A stretch of DNA of 64,000 nucleotides from Arthrobacter sp. EpRS71 (lineage in GTDB: Bacteria; Actinomycetota; Actinomycetes; Actinomycetales; Micrococcaceae). The stretch covers positions 1,968,809 to 2,032,808 of the forward strand of contig NZ_LNUV01000006.1 of NCBI RefSeq assembly GCF_001512285.1, written 5' to 3'. Both the position numbers and the translations under genes were made by a program. Position 1 is the stretch's first letter; every line of letters starts with the position of its first letter. The notes under the pieces are model-generated. The model was not told where the DNA came from and made no database searches. It saw only the letters and a program-made list of their open reading frames with translations. This document shows positions 34,930 to 42,780 of the stretch, in pieces.

Positions 34930-36045
34930 CTACTCCGCTGAGATGGAGTGGATGAGCTGCACCACGCGCGTCAGGACGGTGGGATCCGTTTCGGGCGGGA
35001 CTCCATGGCCAAGGTTGAGGACGTGGCCAGGTGCGTTGGACCCGGCAGCGATGACCTCGCGGACATGTGCCTCGAGGACCTCCCACGGCGCGGACAGAAG
35101 AGCGGGGTCAATGTTGCCCTGCAGCGGCACGGTGCCACCCAGGCGTCGGTTTGCCTCGTCCAAGGGCAGCCGGTAATCGACGCCCACTACGTCCACACCG
35201 ACGTCCCGCATGGCAACCAACAGCTCGGAGGTGCCGGTTCCGAAGTGGATCAACGGCGCCCCGAGCCCACGGACATGATCCAGCGCCCGGGTGGATGCCG
35301 GCGCCACGTACTTGGTGTAGTCCGCCAAGCCCAGGGATCCTGCCCAGGAGTCAAAGAGCTGCGCAGCCGAAGCGCCTGCCTCAAGTTGCGCCTGAAGGAA
35401 CATCCCGGAGGTATCGGCAGCCCAGTTGGCCAGCGCGGCCCAAGTCTCGGGATCGGCGTGCATCATGGTCCGCGGCCCGAGGTGGTCCCGTGAGGGCTTC
35501 CCTTCAACCATGTACGCGGCAAGGGTGAAAGGCGCACCGGCGAAACCGATCAGCGGCGTCTTTCCGAGTTCGGCAACCGTCAGGCGGACAGCTTCGCGGA
35601 TCGGCTCGAGGGCCTCCCATGTCAGGGTGGGCAGGGCGGCAACATCAGCTGCTGTCCGGACCGGCTTATCCAAAACGGGCCCTACGCCCGGGACGATGTC
35701 CACGCCAACGCCGGCGAGCTTCAAAGGAATAACGATGTCCGAGAAGAAGATTGCGGCGTCCACGTCGTGGCGGCGGACAGGTTGGAGAGTGATCTCGGAG
35801 GCAAGTTCAGGCTGGAGGCAAGAGTCCAGCATGGCAACGCCTTCGCGCACCTTCAGGTACTCGGGCAGGGAACGGCCGGCCTGGCGCATGAACCAGACTG
35901 GCCTGCGGGACGGTGTGCCACCACGGTATGCAGTGATCAACGGCGAGTCCGAGGTACGGCCGTCTTTCAGCGGGTGGTCGGCGCCGAGGGTTCCCGCCGG
36001 GGCGTTCGAAGCCGTACTGTTGGATGCTGCCGCGCTAGAAGTCAT
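34930..36045 (-). CDS. hemE: Uroporphyrinogen decarboxylase
   Basis: 371 residues. Decarboxylates uroporphyrinogen III to coproporphyrinogen III. The substrate-binding signature RPVWFMRQAGRSLPEY is intact, as are IIFFSDIVIPLKLAGVGVD-like (AIFFSDIVIPLKLAG) and VVGVDYRLPLDEA. First gene of the leftward heme run, divergent from hemA with 158 bases between starts. ATG 36045 follows GAAGG directly; the frame is open to 36132. Confidence 0.95.
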   Translation of the reverse strand: MTSSAAASNSTASNAPAGTLGADHPLKDGRTSDSPLITAYRGGTPSRRPVWFMRQAGRSLPEYLKVREGVAMLDSCLQPELASEITLQPVRRHDVDAAIFFSDIVIPLKLAGVGVDIVPGVGPVLDKPVRTAADVAALPTLTWEALEPIREAVRLTVAELGKTPLIGFAGAPFTLAAYMVEGKPSRDHLGPRTMMHADPETWAALANWAADTSGMFLQAQLEAGASAAQLFDSWAGSLGLADYTKYVAPASTRALDHVRGLGAPLIHFGTGTSELLVAMRDVGVDVVGVDYRLPLDEANRRLGGTVPLQGNIDPALLSAPWEVLEAHVREVIAAGSNAPGHVLNLGHGVPPETDPTVLTRVVQLIHSISAE

Positions 36046-36188
36046 GCCTTCGATTGTGCCGAAAATCCGGGGCAAAAGATAACGACAAGCTGTCACGTCG
36101 CGCCCCGCCCGGGTCGTTGTGGCGGGGATCACTCATCCGCGTGGGGATCGCCACGGCGCCATATTGTTCTACCGGGCTACGAAAAAGC

Positions 36189-36203
36189 TATGATTGGGGT
36201 GCT
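36189..36203 (+). promoter_or_regulatory. Candidate hemA -10 region
   Basis: TATGAT (36189-36194), one mismatch from consensus, nine bases before GTG 36204. TTGTTC at 36164-36169 is a possible -35 with a long 19-base spacer. The resulting 5' leader would be only zero to three bases. Confidence 0.4.
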
Positions 36204-37526
36204 GTGGTTCTTTTCTCATTGGTGGCTACACACGCCGACATCGACCTCGAAACTGTCGCTCAGTTGAGCAACGGTTCCTCTGAGCTTGCCTCGGCAGCCC
36301 TTGCAGACTCCTCCGTTGTTTCCGGCGCCGTGGTTCTGGCCACGTGCAACCGCTACGAAATTTACGGAGAAACGGCCAACGGGGCTGACCTTGAGGCAGC
36401 ACGCTCCGCCCTGGTTTCGCAGATCAGCGAATTCAGCGGCCTCAACGAGCAACTCGTCTCACGCTCCTTTGCCACAAATACCGGACCGGATGTCACGCGG
36501 CACCTCTTCGCTGTGAGCGCCGGACTGGATTCAGCCGTGGTGGGTGAGCGGGAGATCGCAGGCCAGGTCCGCCGGGCACTGATCACAGCCCAGCAGGAAG
36601 GCACCGCCAGCTCCGGCCTCGTGCGGCTCTTCCAGGCGGCCTCCAAAACAGCAAAGGACGTTGGCGCACAGACAGCCCTCGGCTCCCGTGGGCTGTCGAT
36701 CGTTTCCGTCGCCTTGGACCTCGCCACCGACCTCGCCGAGAACGACGATTGGTCCACCAAGAAGGTGGTGGTCTTCGGAACCGGGGCCTATGCCGGCGCC
36801 ACCATGTCGCTCCTGCGTGAGCGCGGCTGCACAGATGTTTCCGTTTATTCCTCTTCCGGCCGCGCCGAGGGCTTTGTAGCAACCCGTGGCGGAACCGCCC
36901 TCGACGCCGACACTCTTCCCGCTGCTGTTGCCGCGGCTGACGTCATGATTGGCTGCAGCGGCTCGGACAACCGGGTGGAAGCCGCGGATCTTGCCCGCGT
37001 CCGTGCCCACTCGGGCAAACCCCTGATCGCGATCGACCTCGCCCTCACCCATGATTTTGACCCCGCAGTGGGCGAACTCGACGGCGTTGAACTCCTCACG
37101 CTTGAGTCCGTACGGCTCGCTGCGCCGCAGGAGCAGGCAGAGTCCCTCTCGCAGGCCAGCGCAATCGTCAACGGCGCCGCCACTTCCTTCGAGTCCGAAC
37201 GTGAAGCACGCTCCGTGGACACGGCCATCGTGGCACTCCGCCGCCACACCATGAACGTCCTTGACGCGGAAATGGAAAAGGTCCGCGCCCGTCACGGTTG
37301 TACAGCCGCTGCCGAAGAGGTGGAGTTTGCCCTGCGCCGGATGGTCAAGCAGCTCCTCCATATTCCCACTGTCCGGGCCCGCGAACTGGCAGCCAACGGT
37401 CAGCAGGATGACTATGTAGCAGCCCTTGAGGCCCTCTACGGAATCCAGGTGGAACAGCCCTCAGCCGCTGCCCCGGCTGCCGAGTGCCCCGTGGATCACC
37501 AGCAACTCCGCTCCGAAAGCGCCTGA
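36204..37526 (+). CDS. hemA: Glutamyl-tRNA reductase
   Basis: 440 residues. Reduces glutamyl-tRNA to glutamate-1-semialdehyde with NADPH; committed step of the C5 heme route. Catalytic Cys in VLATCNRYEIYGE; later signatures SAVVGEREIAGQVRRAL and VVVFGTGAYAGATMSLL (NADPH domain). GTG 36204 gives the usual N-terminus VVLFSLVATHADIDLE; the frame opens at 36054 but that part overlaps the divergent promoter region. Standing alone on the plus strand, opposite the other eight heme genes, it can be regulated separately. Confidence 0.95.
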   Translation: MVLFSLVATHADIDLETVAQLSNGSSELASAALADSSVVSGAVVLATCNRYEIYGETANGADLEAARSALVSQISEFSGLNEQLVSRSFATNTGPDVTRHLFAVSAGLDSAVVGEREIAGQVRRALITAQQEGTASSGLVRLFQAASKTAKDVGAQTALGSRGLSIVSVALDLATDLAENDDWSTKKVVVFGTGAYAGATMSLLRERGCTDVSVYSSSGRAEGFVATRGGTALDADTLPAAVAAADVMIGCSGSDNRVEAADLARVRAHSGKPLIAIDLALTHDFDPAVGELDGVELLTLESVRLAAPQEQAESLSQASAIVNGAATSFESEREARSVDTAIVALRRHTMNVLDAEMEKVRARHGCTAAAEEVEFALRRMVKQLLHIPTVRARELAANGQQDDYVAALEALYGIQVEQPSAAAPAAECPVDHQQLRSESA

Positions 37527-37650
37527 GCCTGGCTCGATCCGACCACGCTCACAGCAGTGAGGCGAGTTCGGTCATGACCACCAAGGGGTAATGACCCGGA
37601 TTGTTGGTGGCGAACTGGGCTTCCCAGACAAGGCCGGGGCCAGGCAACGA

Positions 37651-38853
37651 CTAGTAGACGGGCTTCTCTGGTTCGACGTCGCGCACCCAGGCGAGAATAC
37701 CGCCGTCGAGATGGCTGACCCGGGTGTAGCCGGCCTTTTGCGCCGCCTCAAGGACAGCAGCCGAGCGGGTGCCGGCCTTGCAGTGGAACACAATGTCCTT
37801 GTTCTGCGGCAGCTCCACCCACGCCTCGCCGGAGAGGATGCGGCCCTGCGGAATGAGGACAGAGCCGTCGATGCTCACGATGCTGTATTCGCCGGACTCT
37901 CGGACGTCCACCAGTTCGAAGTCCCTCTCCCCCAGCTCCCGTTCGGCGAGCATAGCAGCGAGGTCCTTGGCGGAAACGGTGTGGTCCTGGTCCGTGGCCA
38001 CCAAGGGCGTCACGCCGCAGAAGGCCTCATAGTCGGTCAGTTCCGTGATGGGCTCGGCTTCCGGATCCTTGGAGACCTTGATCTCGCGCCAGCTTCCGCC
38101 TAAAGCATCAAAGAGCGCCACCCGGCCAAGCAATGAACGTCCGACGCCGGTAATCAGCTTCACGGCCTCAGTGACCATGAGCGATCCGACCGCTGCGCAG
38201 AGCATGCCAAACACGCCGCCCTCGCCACAGGACGGCACAGAGCCGGCAGGAGGCGCTTCGGGGTACAGATCCCTGTATGTTGGCCCGTGCTCGGCCCAGA
38301 AGACGCTCACTTGGCCGTCAAAGCGGAAGATGGATCCCCAGACGTAGGGCTTGCCGAGGATGGCAGCGGCGTCGTTCACCAGATACCGGGTGGCGAAGTT
38401 GTCCGCGCCGTCCAGGATGAGGTCGTACTGTTCAAACAACTCCAACGCGTTGGAAGAGTCGAGCCGGACGTCATGCAGGACAACATTGACCAAGGGGTTG
38501 AGTTCGGCGATGGCGTTCCGCGCCGATTCGATCTTGGGCGTACCCACGTCCTTCACACCATGGATGACCTGGCGCTGCAGGTTGCTGAGGTCCACGTGGT
38601 CATCGTCCACGATGCCCAGCGTGCCCACCCCGGCGGCGGCCAGGTACAGCAGTGCCGGGGACCCCAGTCCACCCGCGCCTATGACGAGGACTTTGGCATT
38701 CTTAAGCCTGCGTTGGCCCAGGGCGCCGATTTCAGGAATGATGAGGTGCCGGGAATACCGTTCCACCTCGGTGGGCGTGAGTTCGGCTGCCGGTTCAACA
38801 AGGGGCGGCAGGACAGCGGGCGCAGCGGTGTGGGCAGCAACAATTGAGGCCAT
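37651..38853 (-). CDS. moeZ: MoeZ/MoeB-R: adenylyltransferase-sulfurtransferase for sulfur carrier proteins
   Basis: 400 residues. An E1-like adenylyltransferase domain (VIGAGGLGSPALLYLAAAG; DDDHVDLSNLQRQVIHG) is joined to a C-terminal rhodanese domain with active-site loop VFHCKAGTRSA. It activates and thiolates the C-terminal Gly-Gly of sulfur carriers. The Mycobacterium counterpart serves MoaD- and CysO-type carriers, and here it could also serve ThiS, since no separate thiF lies in the thiamine cluster. TACATT lies five bases before the ATG. Confidence 0.92.
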   Translation of the reverse strand: MASIVAAHTAAPAVLPPLVEPAAELTPTEVERYSRHLIIPEIGALGQRRLKNAKVLVIGAGGLGSPALLYLAAAGVGTLGIVDDDHVDLSNLQRQVIHGVKDVGTPKIESARNAIAELNPLVNVVLHDVRLDSSNALELFEQYDLILDGADNFATRYLVNDAAAILGKPYVWGSIFRFDGQVSVFWAEHGPTYRDLYPEAPPAGSVPSCGEGGVFGMLCAAVGSLMVTEAVKLITGVGRSLLGRVALFDALGGSWREIKVSKDPEAEPITELTDYEAFCGVTPLVATDQDHTVSAKDLAAMLAERELGERDFELVDVRESGEYSIVSIDGSVLIPQGRILSGEAWVELPQNKDIVFHCKAGTRSAAVLEAAQKAGYTRVSHLDGGILAWVRDVEPEKPVY

Positions 38854-38864
38854 ACCCCAATGTA
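38854..38864 (-). promoter_or_regulatory. Candidate leaderless promoter of moeZ
   Basis: TACATT (38859-38864) is followed by GGGGT and then the ATG at 38853. The five-base spacing is at the short end. Confidence 0.4.
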
Positions 38865-38937
38865 TGCCCGCAGATACCGCCGGGTCATATTACCCCCCGG
38901 TAGAGTAGTCATAACTGCAATGGAAAGGCGGCAGACT

Positions 38938-39594
38938 GTGGCTGACGGCACACGGGCAAACGATGGGGCACCGGCCAAGCAGGAACGGGCAGGTGCAACG
39001 CGTTCACCGAGATTGCCGAGGGACGAGCGCCGCGCACAGTTGCTGACCGCGGCCTTGGAAGTATTCGTCTCCAACGGCTTCCACGGGGCGGCCATGGATG
39101 AAATCGCAGAAGCCGCCCATGTGAGCAAACCAGTGCTTTACCAGCACTTCCCGTCCAAGCGCGAGCTCTATATGGCGCTCCTGGACAGCCACCTGGCCAC
39201 CCTGACGCAGCTGATGCTCAACGCCTTGAACTCCACCACGGACAACAAGGAACGCGTCAAGGCCGTCATGCGCGCCTATTACAGGTTCATTGCCGATGAC
39301 GACCAAGCCCATCGCCTGGTCTTCGAGTCGGACCTGATCAACGATCCCGATGTCAGCTCCCGTTTGGAGACGTTCAACAAAACGTTCGCGGATGCCGTGG
39401 CCCACGTCATCGCCGAGGACACCAAGCTCCCCCCTCTTGAAGCGCAGCTTCTGGGGCGTGGCCTGGCTGGGATGGCGCAGGTCAGCGCCAGGTATTGGCT
39501 TGAAACGGATGGAAACCTGGACCTCGATGTGGCCAGTGATCTGATCTATCGTTTAGCTTGGCGCGGAATCAGTCGATTCCCCAAAGAGTCCTAG
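38938..39594 (+). CDS. TetR family transcriptional regulator
   Basis: 218 residues from GTG 38938, preceded by GGAAAGG nine bases upstream; an in-frame ATG at 38920 is the alternative. The helix-turn-helix is plain (RRAQLLTAALEVFVSNGFHG, then MDEIAEAAHVSKPVLYQHFPS). The C-terminal ligand domain resembles the conserved Rv3208-type regulator that sits beside DUF3107 across actinobacteria. TAGAGT at 38901-38906 is a possible -10. Target and ligand unknown. Confidence 0.9.
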   Translation: MADGTRANDGAPAKQERAGATRSPRLPRDERRAQLLTAALEVFVSNGFHGAAMDEIAEAAHVSKPVLYQHFPSKRELYMALLDSHLATLTQLMLNALNSTTDNKERVKAVMRAYYRFIADDDQAHRLVFESDLINDPDVSSRLETFNKTFADAVAHVIAEDTKLPPLEAQLLGRGLAGMAQVSARYWLETDGNLDLDVASDLIYRLAWRGISRFPKES

Positions 39595-39644
39595 GCTACA
39601 AATAGAGGACTGACTTACAACTTGATTGGCTTGGAGGCCTTGCT

Positions 39645-39869
39645 GTGGAAGTAAAGATCGGCATTCAGAACGTTGGCCGTGAGATCGTGCTCGAATCCTC
39701 CTTGGATGCCGACGCCGTCGCCAAGATTGTGGCCGAGGCCGTCACCAAAGGCTCCGAGCTTCGCCTCACTGATGACAAGGGCCGCCAGATCATCGTTCCC
39801 GGCAACGTGCTGGGCTATGTGGAAATCGGAGCCGAGGAAACCCGGCGCGTAGGATTCGGCGCCCTCTAG
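39645..39869 (+). CDS. DUF3107 small protein
   Basis: 74 residues, full length for the family (TB9.4/Rv3208A-like). Sequence VEVKIGIQNVGREIVLES at the start and GYVEIGAEETRRVGFGAL at the end is characteristic. GTG start with GGAGG upstream. Always found beside a TetR gene of this type; function unknown. Confidence 0.92.
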   Translation: MEVKIGIQNVGREIVLESSLDADAVAKIVAEAVTKGSELRLTDDKGRQIIVPGNVLGYVEIGAEETRRVGFGAL

Positions 39870-39907
39870 GGCTTTCCTACCTCTCGTCCGTCCGCTAAGG
39901 AGTTTTC

Positions 39908-40210
39908 ATGCTTTCTCTCGTCGTGGTGGTTCTGGCCACCGTTGCCACCGGTTTCATTGTGTGGGCCAACGACAAGCGGCACGGCAAATACGGGATCGCG
40001 TTGCCGGCCGGTGTCTCAGCAGCTGTGGGCACCCTGAGCTGGATCGCGTTCATAAGTGCCGGTTTGGGTTACCAGCCTGGCGCGACGTGGATTCCATGGG
40101 TTTTGCCGATTGTCTTGGGAACCGCTGCTGCCGCGGGCACCGTGGTCTTCCTGGGCCGGACGCGCACCCGGCACGATACTGCGGCCCTGACCAAGGCGCT
40201 TCGTCTCTAG
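39908..40210 (+). CDS. Small membrane protein of unknown function
   Basis: 100 residues with about three hydrophobic helices (MLSLVVVVLATVATGFIVWA; LPAGVSAAVGTLSWIAFIS; WIPWVLPIVLGTAAAAGTVV) and a basic C-terminus. A strong AAGGAG ribosome site precedes the ATG. It lies 38 bases after DUF3107 and probably shares its transcript. No family recognised. Confidence 0.8.
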   Translation: MLSLVVVVLATVATGFIVWANDKRHGKYGIALPAGVSAAVGTLSWIAFISAGLGYQPGATWIPWVLPIVLGTAAAAGTVVFLGRTRTRHDTAALTKALRL

Positions 40211-40233
40211 GGACCAAAGTTACAACACGGCAC

Positions 40234-40277
40234 AGCAGGAGTGACTGTCACCACCCGGTGGCAGTCACTCCTGCTTT
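40234..40277. terminator. Terminator hairpin between the small membrane protein and thiG
   Basis: A 14-bp perfect stem (40234-40247 with 40262-40275) closed by an inner CCACCCGGTGG hairpin. Only a short T-run (TTT) follows on the plus strand. It separates convergent genes, so it may serve both. Confidence 0.75.
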
Positions 40278-40295
40278 AAGGCTTCAAGAGCCGGA

Positions 40296-41108
40296 TCAGA
40301 GGAACTCCGCCCGGCCTTCCATCGCAGAGGACGCCAGTGCATGTTCCCGTCGCGGAATCCGGCCAGCCTGTTTCGCCAGCCGACCGGCGATGACGGCGTG
40401 TTTGAAGGCTTCACCCATCTGGACCGGGTTCTGAGCCCGGGTCACAGCGGTTGCAAGCAGGACGGCGTCGCAGCCCAGCTCCATGGCAAGGGCGGCATCG
40501 GACGCGGTCCCGATTCCCGCGTCGAGCACCACAGGCACGGAAGCCCGGGACACGATCAGCTCAATGTTGTGCGGGTTCAGAATGCCAAGGCCGGTCCCGA
40601 TGGGCGATCCCAGCGGCATGACGGCGGTGGCGCCCAGGTTCTCGAGCCTGAGCGCTAGAACGGGATCATCATTCGTGTAGGCGAACACCTTGAAGCCGCG
40701 GTTAACCAGTTGTTCCGTCGCGTCCACCAATTCCACGGCGTCAGGAAGGAGCGTGTGTTCGTCGGCGATGACTTCCAGCTTCACCCAATCCGTCTCCAAG
40801 GCTTCCCGCGCCAGCTCAGCGGTCATCACGGCATCCTTGGCCGTAAAACAACCGGCAGTGTTGGGCAGGACGCGGATGTTGTGGTCAACCAAAAGCTGGA
40901 ACAGCGATCCCGTTTCAGCCGGCGAATAGCGGCGCATCGCCACTGTAGTGAGCTCCGTCCCCGAACTCAGCAGCGCAGCCCCCAGGCCATCGAGGCTCGG
41001 CGCTCCGCCGGTACCCATGATGAGTCGGGAACCGAATTCCACGCCATCGATCACCAGGGCATCGGTGGGGGCGCCAGTGGTGCGTACGTCAACGTTTGAT
41101 GTTGTCAT
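40296..41108 (-). CDS. thiG: Thiazole synthase
   Basis: 270 residues. Builds the thiazole phosphate from deoxyxylulose-5-phosphate, dehydroglycine and ThiS-thiocarboxylate. Signatures: FGSRLIMGTGG, VKLEVIADEHTLLPDA with the Schiff-base Lys region, AVMPLGSPIGTGLGI and PVVLDAGIGTASDAA. Starts four bases after the thiS stop. The partners ThiO (dehydroglycine supply) and ThiS precede it in the same unit. Confidence 0.96.
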   Translation of the reverse strand: MTTSNVDVRTTGAPTDALVIDGVEFGSRLIMGTGGAPSLDGLGAALLSSGTELTTVAMRRYSPAETGSLFQLLVDHNIRVLPNTAGCFTAKDAVMTAELAREALETDWVKLEVIADEHTLLPDAVELVDATEQLVNRGFKVFAYTNDDPVLALRLENLGATAVMPLGSPIGTGLGILNPHNIELIVSRASVPVVLDAGIGTASDAALAMELGCDAVLLATAVTRAQNPVQMGEAFKHAVIAGRLAKQAGRIPRREHALASSAMEGRAEFL

Positions 41109-41111
41109 GCT

Positions 41112-41348
41112 TCAGCCTCCCTGGACTGCTGTTACGAGTTCGAGTTCGTCTCCGTCGGCGAGCGCCGTCACGGCCCATTGGCTGCGCGGCACCACCTCGG
41201 AATTACGTGCGACGGCGACACCCAGCTTTCCGCCGTCGGCCGCCTGTCCGCGGCGGTCCAGGACCCGGCCGGTCACGGCAGTGACGAGGGTGCTGACGGA
41301 TGCGTCGTCGGCCACTGCGTGATCGTTTCCGTTGAGTTTGATATTCAT
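41112..41348 (-). CDS. thiS: Sulfur carrier protein ThiS
   Basis: 78 residues, ubiquitin-like fold ending ELVTAVQGG. The terminal Gly-Gly is the site that is adenylylated and thiocarboxylated. ATG 41348 is chosen for the N-terminus MNIKLNGNDHAVADDASVS, typical of the family. Between thiO and thiG. Confidence 0.94.
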   Translation of the reverse strand: MNIKLNGNDHAVADDASVSTLVTAVTGRVLDRRGQAADGGKLGVAVARNSEVVPRSQWAVTALADGDELELVTAVQGG

Positions 41349-41377
41349 GCGGTTTCCTTGCTGTGGAGATGAGGGCA

Positions 41378-41436
41378 ACGCGGGGTCACTTATGGCCCCC
41401 TAAAGGGGCTTCAAGGGGCCATAAGTGACCCCGCGT
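41378..41436. repeat. 59-base palindromic element covering the 3' end of thiO
   Basis: Two perfect 22-base arms (41378-41399 and 41415-41436; core GGGGTCACTTATGGCCCC) flank a 15-base loop. There is no T-tract, so it is not an ordinary terminator. It looks like a REP-type or small non-autonomous element. The last 16 residues of ThiO and its stop codon lie inside it. No second copy is visible in the window. Confidence 0.7.
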
Positions 41437-42642
41437 CGCACTGAAGCGATGGGGCAGGAAGGGAGTCCACCGGGGGTCTTTGCAGCCGTTGATGAGTTCT
41501 CCCACAATCTTGGCGGCCACGGGAGTCAAGAGGACCCCGTGGCGGAAGAAACCTGTGGCGATCACCAGGCCCTCAATGTCGCCGTTGGAACCGTTGACCC
41601 GTCCAAGCAAGGGCGCATTGTCCGGAGTTCCGGGGCGGGCGCGGGCCGTTGCCTCCAGCAGTTCCAGCTCCGCGACTGCGGGCACCAGTACTTGGGCGTC
41701 CCGCAGCAACTGGTACACCCCGCCCGCGGAAACGGCGTTGTACGCCGTTGACAATCCGTCCTCTCGTTGTGTCGCTCCAATCACCACGGTGCCATCATCC
41801 CGGGGGACGATGTACACCGGCACACCACGAACCATCCCGCGAACCGTGGACGAGACCAGGGGCCGCAGGTGTTCGGGGACGCGGAGCCGGAGGATGTCGC
41901 CGTAGACCGGCCTCACGGGAAGGTTCAGGCCCTCAGGAAGCCCGGACAAGTGAGGCGCTCCCAGTCCGTTGGCCACCACTGTCTCCCGGGCGTGGATGAT
42001 GCCGCCGGACTCGAGCTGAACACCAGCCACCCGTCCGTCGTCCCACAGCAGGCCGCGGGCCGGCGTCGACACTGCGTATCCCTCATCTGCCCCATGCACC
42101 CGGGATGGGTGGTCCGGCTCATGGGATGACAATCCTGCCACGAGGCATGCCGCCAGTTTCCTCGGATCCACCTGGTGGTCGGCAGGAATGTCGAAGGCGC
42201 AGGAAATCTGTGGGCTGAGAAGTGGCTCGCGTTGCCTTGCGTCCCGCAAGGCCAGCGGTTCAACACCTAAACCGGCGGCAAGCTGCACAGACCTCAAGTC
42301 TGCGAGCGCCCTGCGATCGGCGGCATCGGCGCCTATGGCGAGGGTCGGCGTCGTACGGTATCCACTTTCCCTTCCCCTTTGGTGAAGGGACTTCACGAAG
42401 GAGGGCCATTGTTGGGAAGACTCGAGCATCAATTCCAGGAGGTCCTCCTCCTGGTAGTGCAGTTCGCTGACAGGTGCAAGCATTCCGGCTGCGGCGAACG
42501 TTGCGCCCGAGGCCGGGTGCGGATCGATCAGCACCACTGAACGGCCCAGTCGCCTGGCTTCGTGGGCGATGCCGAGGCCTATGATGCCCGCGCCGATGAC
42601 GGCCACATCTGCCTGGAGGTGGGTGTGGCGGGGATCAGCCAT
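41386..42642 (-). CDS. thiO: Glycine oxidase ThiO
   Basis: 418 residues. FAD-dependent DAO-fold enzyme that oxidises glycine to dehydroglycine for ThiG. FAD motif VAVIGAGIIGLGIAHEARRLG near the N-terminus; VPVYIVPRDDGTVVIGATQR and GLVIATGFFRHGVLLTP near the C-terminus. The final TRGHLWPLEAPLGGHK is encoded by the palindromic element and is not part of the conserved fold. The ATG is 8 bases beyond the TPP riboswitch, whose 3' end abuts the GGAAG ribosome site. Confidence 0.94.
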   Translation of the reverse strand: MADPRHTHLQADVAVIGAGIIGLGIAHEARRLGRSVVLIDPHPASGATFAAAGMLAPVSELHYQEEDLLELMLESSQQWPSFVKSLHQRGRESGYRTTPTLAIGADAADRRALADLRSVQLAAGLGVEPLALRDARQREPLLSPQISCAFDIPADHQVDPRKLAACLVAGLSSHEPDHPSRVHGADEGYAVSTPARGLLWDDGRVAGVQLESGGIIHARETVVANGLGAPHLSGLPEGLNLPVRPVYGDILRLRVPEHLRPLVSSTVRGMVRGVPVYIVPRDDGTVVIGATQREDGLSTAYNAVSAGGVYQLLRDAQVLVPAVAELELLEATARARPGTPDNAPLLGRVNGSNGDIEGLVIATGFFRHGVLLTPVAAKIVGELINGCKDPRWTPFLPHRFSATRGHLWPLEAPLGGHK

Positions 42643-42650
42643 TCGTTTCC

Positions 42651-42745
42651 TTCCCTACGCCGGTACTAGCCGGATCAGGTCAAGCGGTCGGCTCTGAAGC
42701 CCTCTCAGCCGGACAGTCATATAACGACCCCCGCGGCTCCCGCAG
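42651..42745 (-). promoter_or_regulatory. TPP riboswitch (THI element) of thiO-thiS-thiG
   Basis: Read leftward, the conserved THI sequences appear in order: GCGGGAGCC near 42742-42734, GGCTGAGAGGGC in 42710-42699, then GACCTGATCCGG and TAGTACCGGCGTAGGGAAG up to about 42651. The 3' end runs directly into the ribosome site of thiO (AAGGAAACGAATG), so control by occlusion of translation initiation is likely. No terminator hairpin is seen between it and the ATG. Confidence 0.93.
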
Positions 42746-42767
42746 TACGTGCCCAGTTTAGAGGAAC

Positions 42768-42780
42768 TACTCTGGTTTCC
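42768..42780 (+). promoter_or_regulatory. Candidate leaderless promoter of thiE
   Basis: TACTCT (42768-42773), seven bases, ATG at 42781. The only purine-rich stretch (GAGGAA, 42761-42766) is 14 bases away, far for a ribosome site. The -35 region would lie over the 5' part of the opposite-strand riboswitch transcript. Confidence 0.42.

Noticed and set aside
42720..42725. TATAAC as a thiE -10 box
   Set aside because: It falls in the variable stem of the opposite-strand riboswitch, has no -35 partner, and TACTCT at 42768 is better placed.
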